A stretch of DNA of 64,000 bases, taken from assembly GCA_041752115.1 (NCBI GenBank), contig JBGSHS010000196.1, positions 1 through 64,000 on the forward strand, given 5' to 3'. The DNA comes from JAJRVM01 sp041752115. Its GTDB lineage: Bacteria; Planctomycetota; Planctomycetia; Pirellulales; Pirellulaceae. Under the pieces are notes generated by a model. That model was not told where the DNA came from. It ran no database searches and saw only the letters and a list, made by a program, of their open reading frames with translations. Made by a program: the position numbers and the translations under genes. Positions 10,201 to 18,921 of this stretch are shown here, in pieces (positions within the stretch are counted from its first letter, which is position 1; every line of letters begins with the position of its first letter).

Positions 10201-10829
10201 AGATGGACGGGTCGATACAACCCACCCCAGTGGCCCCAGAAATTGAACATGCCGACCGGGCCGGGCCTGACAATCGGGTCCCGGTGTGGGTCGTGGCATC
10301 CCGATCGGCTGTCGACCTGGACACACACGACGTTTTCGCTCCCGACTCGCACCAGTTCGGTGATATCGAACTCGAATGGGGTCACGTAGTGCTCAACAGA
10401 GCCGGCGAGTTGCCCGTTGACATAGATCTCGCCCACTGCGGTCACTCCGCCCAAGTGGAGCCATACTCGCTTGCCTGCCCATTGGCCGGGAACGGTCACG
10501 GTGCGACGGTACCATGCCTTGCCCTGATAATCGTGGTTAAGGTGGTTTCGTGGCTCGCCAAAGCCTTGAGCCTGCCAATTGCCCGGCACGCGAATCGTCG
10601 CGGGGAACGGCACGTCGGCGCTGAACCATCCGGCACGTGCCCCTTCGTCGTTGGGGTCGAGCCGGAATTGCCACTGGCCGTCGAGTGACAGCAAAGGGCG
10701 GCAGTCGTCGGATGCAAGCACTGCAGCTAAGCGACCGCTCGACACGCTCACATAAATCAGAAGACCAAGCAGCAGCCTGGCGGACACTCGGCACGTCACG
10801 GTGTGGGCGAAGGATCGGGTTGTTCTCAT
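7233..10829 (-). CDS. Secreted GH2-family glycosidase with an internal LamG domain
   Basis: 1198 residues with an N-terminal signal segment (RLLLGLLIYVSVSSGRLA). The domain order is: GH2 sugar-binding jelly roll (~45-195, DGQWQFRLDPND, VPGNWQAQGFGEP, WYRRTVTVPGQW), an Ig-like domain (~200-310), and the TIM barrel (~320-540). The barrel carries the acid/base Glu in WYAWSAGNEF near residue 447. A LamG fold then follows inside the polypeptide (~545-725, PSGYWRLNE, QPFSVSLWLKPAAF, GEWNHVGATYDG). The barrel-associated sequence resumes with ~470 residues containing a glutamine-amidotransferase-like or Ig tail. GH2 members act as beta-galactosidase, glucuronidase or mannosidase; which one cannot be told here. 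Much longer than a standard ~1000-residue GH2 because of the LamG insert. It is the last gene of the leftward cluster. Confidence 0.85.
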   Translation of the reverse strand: MRTTRSFAHTVTCRVSARLLLGLLIYVSVSSGRLAAVLASDDCRPLLSLDGQWQFRLDPNDEGARAGWFSADVPFPATIRVPGNWQAQGFGEPRNHLNHDYQGKAWYRRTVTVPGQWAGKRVWLHLGGVTAVGEIYVNGQLAGSVEHYVTPFEFDITELVRVGSENVVCVQVDSRSGCHDPHRDPIVRPGPVGMFNFWGHWGGLYRPVHLEARSDHYIDTLFITSNVEKGSARAKVIMKRSVPGPAWDGTLVVSVTPVNGGLTSSAEGLVHFDDGQVESEATVVSVAVKEPQLWSPETPFLYQVEAAVFENGVRIDAKRDRFGMREIVAGETGTLLLNGKPYFIRGLGDDYVEPITGTLVPDKQVYGERIKLCKRYGFNAFRYLGHTPAQEVFDAADEAGFLILAEAPAYWNNWPRQDETIPLDKSLVPRIIREHHNHPSWYAWSAGNEFTVNAPWMDYIRYAHDTFQEMDPSRLFIGSEGTGIFPTDIVTAASMFGPAELVGGFDQPFHGLISEVAYFKHCLLEAQMRQLARPEAGYVELVRSWNPSGYWRLNETVIGKLSDAGVHGADGVCDENMPHDNLAHPGVLPASELSGSMRFSAGVPALSLESAAKTTFAADNQPFSVSLWLKPAAFAKGDFGTPFACGAASPGSAFLLSLDGEEGTGKVMIGLWMSNVAKSTHSLTAGEWNHVGATYDGALLRLFINGQADTVTSVRFVTEPIDGRIGNLIRKSSDFSKVQNLPHIWHEFNNVYAGSLPDLTIAAKYTGVIRDNDCVAFHVREIADYGLAQRYPDIRKRSIDSFLLYLKDVYEDARKSPTLDGYNYWLMTDLPGGVEGDPSCLGLLNMFYEPEKFPDPQAFLHFNRETVILMSAQARGRILGAGETKPITLSISHYGALPIQDGKLIWRVSNGAQVWQEAVFNDVNIDVGQVQDVGQITLTPRACDKATKVTLQTQLVSSACVQENAWDFWVIPITKRNFSGSGIVNLTDVATLSARYDAVSAMESGQSRVVVTNRVDAAVLDYAHSGGNVVLLTESGALQHPLPVTYYPQGLRSVGHVVEDHPATSAFPHEGICAHQFLRLFGTHVDALDLTTRDSLERSRFSPVIWGLQADFDRSAEFQWPDPRARTKLNRCGLVCEGRIGRGKILTCSLHVLAGLRSGFPEAGYLLDCLVDYALTDAFAPPSEPLSLEEAQHVFKAQ

Positions 10830-10958
10830 TGTTGTGGTCCTGATGATTACGAAATCCAGGACATTGCCCCGTGGGGCGATGCGCGACGGTTTACAACATG
10901 AAACGCTGCCATGCCTCCACTACCGTGCAGGCATGAATTGAACATACAGTAAGTCATT

Positions 10959-11307
10959 TCATTCGAACTGCAGACGGAACAAACGGCCCTCGCCTGGTTC
11001 CAGGCAGAGGTGCATGGTGCCGTCCGTGAGTGTCGGGTTCGAATCAGCACCATAGGCAGCGCTGACTGATAGAATACCCTTCACTCTGACACCGGCAATG
11101 ATGTCACATTCGATCGGTCTCGCGTTGTCTCGGTTCACGATGATGGCAAACTCATCAACTGTACCATGTTGCCGATAGAAGCCGACCATGAGCGGCTGGT
11201 CCGTCGGGAGTTGTCGCGGGAATCGAAAAATCGGCGGCCCAGGCATCACGGGCGCCGAAGTTCAGCAGGAGCAGCGTGTGCAGAACACAGCGTTGCGCTG
11301 TTTTCAT
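10959..11307 (-). pseudogene. Internally deleted secreted protein remnant
   Basis: An ATG at 11307 opens a convincing signal peptide (MKTAQRCVLHTLLLLNFGA), but that frame stops at 11155 after 50 residues. A different frame covers 11249-10959 and encodes what looks like a C-terminal beta domain (PLMVGFYRQHGTVDEFAIIV, NRDNARPIECD, GEGRLFRLQFE). Such ends are found on secreted planctomycete glycosidase-like proteins. The two halves meet near 11200 out of frame, so the body of the gene is missing. It sits between two intact glycosidase genes on the same strand. Confidence 0.55.
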
Positions 11308-11335
11308 GGCTGTTGTTCTCAGGGTGCGGGGTGGT

Positions 11336-13684
11336 TCATGGCTGTGTTCCCTCAGGAGGCCGGGCTCGGGCCAGCACGAATGACACCTCCATGGCAGCGG
11401 GTTCCGGCACAGCGAGGCGTGCGGAGTCTTGTGTCCAGTCAAGACGATAGTTCGCGCGCGTGCCTTCGGCCACGAGTCGCAGCGTCACGGGCCCGTCGGG
11501 CAGGGCGTGCAACTCGACTTGGGCGCGGTGCTCCTTCACGTCGCCAGCGATGACGCGGTCGTTGGCCCACAACGTATAGCCGGTCGCTGGCCGGCCCACC
11601 TCAACCCACTGGACTTCCAGAGAATCGGTGCGTACAACTTCGCGTTGTAGTGGCTGCGCGATCGCAACGACGGTCGTTTCCGGGACAGGCTGATGATACA
11701 GGTCCACAAGGGCGCGGAGCAGATTGAGGTAATAGAATCCCCAGCCGCCTTGACCGCGATAGGCGTGCGCAGTGAGCGAGGTTGGCTCGATATCGTCGCT
11801 GAGTTCCGGGCTGTAGACATCGTAGTACGCATTGGGCGGTGCGGCCGGCTGACCTTCGAGCTGTCCGGCGAATTCCTGAAACTGGTGAACCTGCAGGAAC
11901 TGCGGTCGCTCGCGCAGGGCGACCTGCCAATCCTCGATCAACGTGGCGCCGTTGCGGCGACCACGCGCGTCTTTGCCGAGCCAACCGCCAGCGCCGAAAC
12001 TGCCGACGGACACGGTCAGCGCTTCCACCGCATTGCCGCGCCGTGTGGGCGCGGGCCGCCGGAAATCCATCCAACTCCACAGGCCCCGCTCGTTCAGCCT
12101 GTTGATGTCCTGCTGAGCGCCGACGAATCGCACGGTGAAGCGGTCGTCGAGCCGAAAGCCTTCGTTCCAATAGGACGCGCTGATGTCCAATGCGAGCACG
12201 AGCGGCTTGCCCTCGAACTGCTGCCAGAGACCACGATACTGCGGATGGGCAGCGAAATGGTCCCAGATGTAAGCGAGCTGGCCGTTCACCGCCTGCGGAC
12301 CATGCGGTCGGACGTGGCTCACGCCGGTCAGGAATGTCATCCGTGGTACGGGCTGGCCTTCGGCGCGCATCCGCACCATCTCGTCCATCATCACTCGCGT
12401 GGCCTCGATAAGTTCCATCACGCCGGGCCCAGGCGCCCACGTGTCTGCAAACCAGATGTTGTTCGACCAATCAGCGATCAAGCAGTCCACGCCCGACTCG
12501 CTGAGCCAGATCAGATGCTGTCGCGCCACATCCGGCAGCGAAGAATCGTAGAACCCCATCAAGGGCACGGCTTGCGCTGTCTGCCAGTAGGCATTGGCGG
12601 GTGTGAACCATTCCTCCCATTGCACTGCGACCACGCGTGTCGGGTCAGCAGGCGGGCGTAGGAGCGTCCGTTCTTCCACTTCGACTCGGATGGGTGCCGA
12701 CACAATCATGTTGGGGTCGAGCGGCGTACCGGCCAGACGCTCACATCCGGCAATGCTCGGCCACGGGAGCGGGCGTGCCGCCCCTTTGTCCGCCGCTGCC
12801 ACGACATTCACGGGCGTGCCGCTCGGTGCCTCTGCCTCCGGCCATCCCAGCGGCGCCGCTGCAAATCCGACCCAACTCTGGTCGGACACAATCGTTGTCG
12901 CACCCGCCCTCGTGTTCACCGTTAGCCTTAGCAGCAGTCCTGACGGTCCAGCGCCGTTGGTGACCTGCACCGAGAGCAGATTCACGCCGTGGCGGAATGC
13001 CCCAGCCCCCAACGCGATCGGCGCATTGTACTTCCAGCCACCCTTGTGGGTCAGCTGCGTTCCGTTGAGATAGACCGTGGCCACATCATCCGCGGCCACC
13101 CACAGGGAACCCGATTGCGGCTCCGCGGATAACGTGAACGTCTTCTGCAACCAGACCGGACCGGGTACGTTTTGCGGGCCGTGCCAGATCCAGAAGTCGT
13201 CCGGCTTTGCGGGTGCCACGACCGCGCCGACCCGGATCTCCGCCGGTCCCGGTCGTGGCAGTGGGATGTGAAACACCGCCTCGCCGTTCGCGTCGGTCTG
13301 TTCGTGTGCTCCCCAGCGACGCCCGTTCGCAAACGGCAACAACTCATAGCCAACCGCAGCCGTCCCATCGCCGCGGCGCGCAGTCGCACGCACAGTGACG
13401 CTGCGGCCCATGGCGATCGCTCGCGGCGCAACAGTCACCGAAATCGCAGCGGGGACATCGGGAGCAAGTTGTCCCGACGCAGAGCCCGGGTCGATCTCGG
13501 AGAGACCGGTCCGCGTGGGCCGGTTCACGGACAAGCTCTCCGTCTGTGCGGAGACGACGGTAGCACAGGCCGCGAGCAGCAGAGCACCGAGACCAGGGCG
13601 TGCTCGCAGCATTTGCGCGAAAGCAGGGACGAGGTCACTTCGTGTCGCGGGCAATTTCTTCTCTCCTGAACATCTTGAGATCAT
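11336..13684 (-). CDS. Secreted GH99/GH71-like hydrolase with carbohydrate-binding-like N-terminal domains
   Basis: 782 residues if read from the ATG that overlaps the rhamnosidase stop (ATGA at 13684-13681). A TTG at 13654 preceded by AGGAGAGAAG is an attractive alternative start, and a signal peptide (LGALLLAACATVVSA) follows. Residues ~45-150 look Ig-like. Residues ~160-270 resemble a galactose-binding-like jelly roll (SLWVAADDVATVYLNG). Residues ~330-680 have the barrel pattern of GH71/GH99-type proteins (MGFYDSSLPDVARQHLIWL, GVDCLIADWSNNIWF, WGFYYLNLLRALVDLY), ending in a fibronectin-like tail. GH99 enzymes are endo-alpha-mannosidases; that activity is inferred only. It shares the transcript direction and coupling of the rhamnosidase. 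Confidence 0.65.
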   Translation of the reverse strand: MISRCSGEKKLPATRSDLVPAFAQMLRARPGLGALLLAACATVVSAQTESLSVNRPTRTGLSEIDPGSASGQLAPDVPAAISVTVAPRAIAMGRSVTVRATARRGDGTAAVGYELLPFANGRRWGAHEQTDANGEAVFHIPLPRPGPAEIRVGAVVAPAKPDDFWIWHGPQNVPGPVWLQKTFTLSAEPQSGSLWVAADDVATVYLNGTQLTHKGGWKYNAPIALGAGAFRHGVNLLSVQVTNGAGPSGLLLRLTVNTRAGATTIVSDQSWVGFAAAPLGWPEAEAPSGTPVNVVAAADKGAARPLPWPSIAGCERLAGTPLDPNMIVSAPIRVEVEERTLLRPPADPTRVVAVQWEEWFTPANAYWQTAQAVPLMGFYDSSLPDVARQHLIWLSESGVDCLIADWSNNIWFADTWAPGPGVMELIEATRVMMDEMVRMRAEGQPVPRMTFLTGVSHVRPHGPQAVNGQLAYIWDHFAAHPQYRGLWQQFEGKPLVLALDISASYWNEGFRLDDRFTVRFVGAQQDINRLNERGLWSWMDFRRPAPTRRGNAVEALTVSVGSFGAGGWLGKDARGRRNGATLIEDWQVALRERPQFLQVHQFQEFAGQLEGQPAAPPNAYYDVYSPELSDDIEPTSLTAHAYRGQGGWGFYYLNLLRALVDLYHQPVPETTVVAIAQPLQREVVRTDSLEVQWVEVGRPATGYTLWANDRVIAGDVKEHRAQVELHALPDGPVTLRLVAEGTRANYRLDWTQDSARLAVPEPAAMEVSFVLARARPPEGTQP

Positions 13685-16600
13685 CGTCGGTTGTCATGGC
13701 CGTCGAGCTGGTCCGACGAATGTGGACGATGCGGGGCCTGGAATTGCCATTTGCCAGAGGGCATCTCGTGTGCAATCGCCACCAGTCCGTGATGCGACAC
13801 CTTGGCCCCGACGTGGCGGCCCGGGGATTCACCGTTCACGACGACCGCCTGCGGATCGTCCCCCGGCACAAGGACCGTCGCCGTAGTGTTGGGCGGCACG
13901 GTGACATCAAGCTTGAACGAGTCAGCATCGTTTCGCCAACTGCAGGCAATCGGGCCGCGCACCGTGTGGATTTCTCCTTTGGCCCACGTTAGTCCATACG
14001 CTTTTGGCGCGATCGTGAAATGCCTGTAGCCCGGGGCCGATTCATCGCCGACAATGCCCAACACCTCGGTCAGCAGCCATTGGCCGATCTGCGTGTATCC
14101 GCGATGGTTGAACGAGTCCATGCCCGGGTCGCTGAACGGGCCGGAGGATATATAGGTCTGCCAGGGATGCTGGTACTGCCAAATGAGCCGCGGGCCCGGT
14201 TTTCGGTCCGGCACATAAGTATCCCAGCGTTCCCAGATGGTCGTGGCGCCCTGTTCCATCATGAATCCCCAGGACGGACATTCTCGCTGGTTCGCCATGC
14301 GAAACGCGGCCTCGTGATGACCGTTGCGACTCAGCTCGAGAAGGACTTCGTGAGCGCCCAGATTGCCTGCTGTCGTGCGATAGCCCTGTTCTTCGACTCG
14401 GCGCAGAAGATGTCGAACTGCGACAGCCGGATCCGGCGCCAAGCCATAATGGAGGGCGATGGCGTAGCCCGCCTGAGTGTCGCCTACGATCTGGCCGTCG
14501 GCACCCATGTAGCGACTCTGAAATCCTGCACGGAATTCCTCGAAGAGCGTTTGAAAACGCCGCGCGTCAGCGTCCTCTCCCAGCGCGATCGCCATCCGCG
14601 CCAGCAGATCTGCCGAGTGAGCCAGCACGGCGGTGGCGATGGCGCCCTGTGGCATTTCGGAACCCGTCTTCGGCCAACCTTCGATCATCAGGGTGTCGGC
14701 GTTCAGCCAGTCGCCGAACGCGGATTCCTCCGTGAACCGCTGCGGATACTTCCGCTCCAAATAGTCTCCCCAGCGGCGAGCCGCCGCGAACTGACTGCGG
14801 AGGGCCTCGCGATCCGCCCTCGCCAGATAGTGCTCCCATGGCGACCAGATGCCTCCGACGTCGCCATTGCCTGGCATGGGCGTGTTCATCCGCAGGGGAC
14901 TCGGAGCATGCATGGGAAACGTGCCGTCCGGCAACTGCAGTCCACGCAGTTCGGCGTAGCAGGCATTGGCGAAGGCTGCCAGGTCCAGTGTGGAGAACTC
15001 TAGGGATGTGGGATACATGCCCACCCAGGGCAGCCGCTCGTCGCGCTGGCAGGTGTCCGTCGGAATGCCGACGAAATTGCTGCGTTGGGTCCACCAGATC
15101 GCCTGCCAAAGGCGGTTGAATAAGGGATGGCTGCACTCGAATTGCGCGCATGTCTCCAGATCCGACCCGTACGCGATGCCTAATGCCTCGCGGGGAGACT
15201 CCTGCACACCCTCAACTTGGACGTAACGGAAACCGTGTGTGGTGAAATGCGGCTCAAAGACGCGGCCTTCTGGTTGACCGTCCAGGATCACCACGTCCGT
15301 CTGTTGGGCGCCCCGCAGGCTGCCGAAATAGACGGTCCCGTCGGGCAGCAGGGCCTCCCCATGGCGCAAGAGAACGGTGGTACCCCGTGCCCCGTACAAT
15401 CGCATCCGCGTCCAACCCGCGAAATGCTGACCGAAGTCCAACACATGAATGCCGCGTACGGGTTCGGTGATGCAGACGGGAGGGATTTCCCGATAGACCC
15501 GGATCGGCGGCTTGCCCGGAGCGGTGAGCTGTGGTGCCAAGGGTGCGCCCACAGCTACTGGCTGCCATGTGCGGTCATCGAATCCCGCACGATCCCAGCC
15601 TGCTTGCTCGCGGGTGAAATCGTAGGCCTCGCCGTCGTAGAGGTCACTGGTTCGGATCGGGCCTTCCAGCGTGCTCTTCCAGTGGGGGTCTGTGCCGATT
15701 ACCTCTTGCCGGCCGTCACGATACTCGATCTCCAATTGCATGAGGAAACGAGGAGTTCGACCATAGAGGGCGCGCAGCCGCCCCACGAAGACCTGCGGCA
15801 GGCCGACCCTACCCGCATAGTAGCCGTCCCCGAGCAGGGCGGCGGCCGCGTTCGCTCCGGGCCTCAGCAGCTCGGTCACGTCGTAAGTCTGATACTGAAC
15901 GTGCCGAGGATACTCCGTGAACTCTGGCTGGAGCAGAAGGTCGCCTACCCGTTTGCCGTTGATCCGCAGTTCGTAGAACCCCAACGCGCTGACATAAGCC
16001 ACCGCCCGTGCAACTTCCCCGTCAAGGCGGAATTCACGGCGAAGCAACGGCTGAGGGAGGGCTTCCGCTGGGCCCGCCGGATGCCAGTGACGGTCGCCGT
16101 CACAGAGATGGCGCACCGACCAACCGTCCTTCTCGAAGGCGTCGCCGGCTGTCACCGGACAGGCTTTCGCCAGGTTGACGAGGTCGCGTCGCACTTCCAG
16201 CTCGGCAACCGCGAAGGCGTACTCGGCCGCGCCGCATTGCTGTAACTGGGTCACCTCCAATTTCACATATCGCGCATGTACCGGCTGAAAGCGGCAGACC
16301 CACGGCCCCCAGGCCGGGTTGAAGACGTCGGCCTGAGTCTGGTCGCACACGGTTCGCACATCGGAGAAGTCGGCCTCTTGCGCCGCCAGAATCCGAAAGC
16401 GAATGGGGAACAGGTGTCCTGGGGCATCGGGTGGAATCTGGTTGTAAGGGCGGGCTCCGAACAGGGCCACGCTGTCCATCTCTGAGGCTCGCTGGAGATC
16501 GACGCAGACCCATTTGACCACGTCGGCTTTCGAGGCATTCTCCGAGCGGTAGCCGTTATGGGCCTGGCTGTCAGGTGGAGGCGCAGTGGCATCTCCGATC

Positions 16601-17049
16601 CAGACGGCGTGCCAGTCGCTCGGAGCAAGTAGTTCCATCGACCACCGGGCCGGCGCGCTCCAATCCGAGCCCACGCCATGCTGGTCCCACACGCGGACTT
16701 TCCAGTGACATACTTCACGGCTGCCCAAGCGAGTTCCGGCATACGGCACGTGAATCGTCTCGTCCGAAACGACCTTGCCGCTATCCCACAGATCCCCCTG
16801 ATCGGCTACGAGTTTCTGCAAACTGCTCGCCACCAGAATCTCGTAGGCGGACTGCTTCAAACCAACGGCATCAGGCTGCAACGCCCTCAGTTCCCAACTC
16901 AACCGCGGACGCGCCGTGTCGATGCCGTGAGGCTCGAGAAGACCTTCGCAGCGCAGACGCTCCGCACACAGCGAGGAAGCGGCCGCAGATGACGCTGACA
17001 ATAAACTGGCCAAAATAAGGCCGAGAAGGACAAGACTCTTACGAAGCAT
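13681..17049 (-). CDS. Alpha-L-rhamnosidase, GH78 (secreted)
   Basis: About 1122 residues. ATG at 17049 has GAGG at a good distance; a GTG at 17061 is the alternative. The signal peptide is MLRKSLVLLGLILASLLSAS. Next comes the usual GH78 opening (LRCEGLLEPHGIDTARPRLSW, quoted in part as EPHGIDTARPRLSW), then the rhamnosidase N-terminal beta domain (ISALGFYELRINGKRVGD region, here YVSALGFYELRINGKRVG). The (alpha/alpha)6 catalytic domain carries the signature DTCQRDERLPWVGMYP near residue 665, and the C-terminal beta-sandwich closes the protein. An insert near residues 170-310 looks like a discoidin/F5-8-type carbohydrate-binding module. The enzyme releases terminal L-rhamnose from plant or algal polysaccharides and glycosides. 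It is translationally coupled to the downstream GH99-like gene. Confidence 0.92.
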   Translation of the reverse strand: MLRKSLVLLGLILASLLSASSAAASSLCAERLRCEGLLEPHGIDTARPRLSWELRALQPDAVGLKQSAYEILVASSLQKLVADQGDLWDSGKVVSDETIHVPYAGTRLGSREVCHWKVRVWDQHGVGSDWSAPARWSMELLAPSDWHAVWIGDATAPPPDSQAHNGYRSENASKADVVKWVCVDLQRASEMDSVALFGARPYNQIPPDAPGHLFPIRFRILAAQEADFSDVRTVCDQTQADVFNPAWGPWVCRFQPVHARYVKLEVTQLQQCGAAEYAFAVAELEVRRDLVNLAKACPVTAGDAFEKDGWSVRHLCDGDRHWHPAGPAEALPQPLLRREFRLDGEVARAVAYVSALGFYELRINGKRVGDLLLQPEFTEYPRHVQYQTYDVTELLRPGANAAAALLGDGYYAGRVGLPQVFVGRLRALYGRTPRFLMQLEIEYRDGRQEVIGTDPHWKSTLEGPIRTSDLYDGEAYDFTREQAGWDRAGFDDRTWQPVAVGAPLAPQLTAPGKPPIRVYREIPPVCITEPVRGIHVLDFGQHFAGWTRMRLYGARGTTVLLRHGEALLPDGTVYFGSLRGAQQTDVVILDGQPEGRVFEPHFTTHGFRYVQVEGVQESPREALGIAYGSDLETCAQFECSHPLFNRLWQAIWWTQRSNFVGIPTDTCQRDERLPWVGMYPTSLEFSTLDLAAFANACYAELRGLQLPDGTFPMHAPSPLRMNTPMPGNGDVGGIWSPWEHYLARADREALRSQFAAARRWGDYLERKYPQRFTEESAFGDWLNADTLMIEGWPKTGSEMPQGAIATAVLAHSADLLARMAIALGEDADARRFQTLFEEFRAGFQSRYMGADGQIVGDTQAGYAIALHYGLAPDPAVAVRHLLRRVEEQGYRTTAGNLGAHEVLLELSRNGHHEAAFRMANQRECPSWGFMMEQGATTIWERWDTYVPDRKPGPRLIWQYQHPWQTYISSGPFSDPGMDSFNHRGYTQIGQWLLTEVLGIVGDESAPGYRHFTIAPKAYGLTWAKGEIHTVRGPIACSWRNDADSFKLDVTVPPNTTATVLVPGDDPQAVVVNGESPGRHVGAKVSHHGLVAIAHEMPSGKWQFQAPHRPHSSDQLDGHDNRR

Positions 17050-17242
17050 GGGGAACCTCACTACCTCTTACCATCGTGGTGTCGTCTCCCTTCGCGTTCA
17101 AGGCGCGGACAACTAGATGGTGCGGAGAAGAAGCAGCAGACGGTCCGGCCGCCGGGGTGGACGCGGCCAGGGACGCGCCAGACAGATCGAGTCCGGCGGT
17201 GGTGAAGGCCTGGCGGCGATTGATGAAGCTCGGCGGTGTCAT
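17039..17242 (-). pseudogene. Tat-leader remnant upstream of the rhamnosidase
   Basis: ATG at 17242 with GGGAG before it encodes 67 residues. It begins with a twin-arginine-like leader (INRRQAFTTAGLDLSG) followed by an Ala/Pro/Ser stretch, then SPHHLVVRALNAKGDD and a stop inside the rhamnosidase start region (11-bp overlap). A complete exported enzyme would be several hundred residues, and the sequence looks like a leader joined to a short tail. A genuine small exported peptide cannot be excluded. Confidence 0.4.
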
Positions 17243-17410
17243 CGCGAGTACATCTCCCGTTCGTGCGTCTTCGAACGCTTTGAACTGCGTCTGGAAATCG
17301 CCGGGCAGTTCAACCCATGGGGGGGTCTCTCTCCACACCTCATCGGCGTTTCGGGGAGCCGCTACCTCGTGCAGGTGACCCGTTGTCGCAACAGCCTCGC
17401 AGCACGACGC

Positions 17411-18052
17411 CTACGTCGGCGTTGGCAGACACTCCCTCCAGGCCGCGATGTGCTGCCGCATCAACCGTTGGGCGGTCGCGGGCGATTCCTCACAAAAACA
17501 ACGCAGCAATTCCACGTGGTCAGCGACGGTGGCTTCGCGCGTCTGCTTCGTCCGCCGTTCCATTTGCTGCTGCAAGCCTGCCAGCCACAGTTCCAGTTCC
17601 GACCGCAGCGATCTCCAAAGCCGTGCCAGCCGGACATGCCCTGAGGCCTCCATGACCGCCTCGTGGAAGTCGAGGTCCCTGCGCGTCAGCTCGCGCAGCG
17701 AGGTGGCTCGGCGGGTGGCCGCCAGATTGGACTCGAGGCGACTCGCGTCGCGTCGGATGGCCGGTGCCGCCAACTTCGCCCCCAGCGGCTCCAACGTCAG
17801 CCTGAGCACAAACAGTTCTTGAAAATCGTCCGGCCCCAACGTCCTCACATACGCTCGTCCCGTGTCGCTGAATTCGACCAAGCCATCTCGCTCTAACGCG
17901 AACAGCGCTTCGCGAACCGGCACCCGGCTAATCTGCATTTCCCGCGCAACCGCCGCCTCGGCCAGCAACGCCCCCGGCGGTAGCACCTGATCGAAGATCT
18001 CTTGACGGAGGCGCGCCCAAGCCTTATCTGCCAGAGTTGCCTGTCGCCGCAC
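17411..18052 (-). CDS. GntR-family transcriptional regulator (FadR/FCD type)
   Basis: About 213 residues. The frame opens further upstream, but AGGGAG sits six bases before a GTG at 18052 and directly against an ATG at 18058, so I prefer the GTG. The winged-helix domain (~1-70) shows the GntR pattern (QEIFDQVLPPGALLAEAAVA, ISRVPVREALFALERDGLVE). An all-helical FCD ligand-binding domain follows (~80-205), with D-H-type metal/ligand positions (DLDFHEAVMEASGH). FCD regulators usually bind organic or sugar acids. It lies between the leftward and rightward sugar-degradation gene sets and probably controls them and itself through the palindrome just upstream. Confidence 0.88.
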   Translation of the reverse strand: MRRQATLADKAWARLRQEIFDQVLPPGALLAEAAVAREMQISRVPVREALFALERDGLVEFSDTGRAYVRTLGPDDFQELFVLRLTLEPLGAKLAAPAIRRDASRLESNLAATRRATSLRELTRRDLDFHEAVMEASGHVRLARLWRSLRSELELWLAGLQQQMERRTKQTREATVADHVELLRCFCEESPATAQRLMRQHIAAWRECLPTPT

Positions 18053-18066
18053 AATCATCTCCCTAT

Positions 18067-18099
18067 AAACGGTATACCGTTTCAAAAAGCATACCGTTT
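18067..18099. promoter_or_regulatory. Probable GntR operator: perfect palindrome plus half-site
   Basis: AAACGGTATACCGTTT at 18067-18082 is a perfect 16-bp palindrome 15 bp upstream of the regulator start. A second half-site, ATACCGTTT, lies at 18091-18099. The GGTATACC core is the usual kind of FadR-subfamily GntR operator, so autoregulation is likely. Confidence 0.65.
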
Positions 18100-18480
18100 C
18101 TTGGCGAACCTGCAACTGGCCGATCGAATCATCATCGTCATTCTGCGATTGCCATCGCCTGGATTCGCGGTTGGATACCCCAAGCGAAGGCGGCCGTCAT
18201 TGCAGGCGGCGGCGAACTCGGCCGGCTGTCGCTCGCATCATGTCACCCCACGCCCGCAGCGCCGCCGATTGACAAGCTCAAACTCGTTTGTTCAAGATAG
18301 CAACTGACGTTCCGTTGCCGTGGGGTTCCAGCGGGCGTGACACGATTAAGCACCCCGTGAACACAAACGATCTATGATCGTGCAGATGAACAGGAGGACA
18401 GGTCTGTTTGTCTTCGGCCGCCTGAGGCGATCCGACAGACGGAAGGAATGACTCCATGTGAACCCGGCTGGTGAGACATT

Positions 18481-18921
18481 ATGAAAGATGGGACGCTAGT
18501 GCTGGGAGGACACCGATGCGGTGTCTGCGATGGCCGCGTCATGGTGATGCGCAATCAACTCGGCACGCTGCACCATTCCGAGTCCACCGACGACGGGGTG
18601 CATTGGTCGGAGCCAAAAAGCACTGGCCTGACGTCGCCCGAATCCTGCCCGGAGCTGACGCGCATCCCTTCGAAGGACGATGGCGAAACCTGGTCACAAG
18701 GCCTCGTCCTTGACGAACGCGTCGGCTGCTCCTATCCTGACGTTCAGCAACTCCCGACGGCACCCTATTCCATGTGTTGGAACTTCATGCGCTCACGGGG
18801 CCAGGAGATACGCATGACGACCTTTCGCGAAGAAGACGCGCTCGCCGCCAACGCAAAAGCCACCGCCCGCGTGAAGTCGCACCGCAAACTCGTCACCCAA
18901 GGAGGCACGCCATCAAGATGA
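18481..18921 (+). pseudogene. Shrunken sialidase-like (BNR repeat) gene
   Basis: Encodes 146 residues that read like a sialidase/BNR-repeat protein with its middle removed. There are two Asp-box-like pieces close together (STDDGVHWSEP and SKDDGETWSQG), a CYP/YPD-type segment (VGCSYPDVQQLP), and the end seen in planctomycete exo-sialidase homologues (IRMTTFREEDALAANAK). A functional six-bladed propeller needs ~350-400 residues, so this is likely a deletion product. The stop overlaps the next start (ATGA at 18918), as for intact neighbours. Start choice is uncertain. Confidence 0.5.

Noticed and set aside
9579..10688. A 369-codon open frame antisense to the GH2 gene
   Set aside because: The GH2 frame is unambiguous on the other strand; no independent support for this one.
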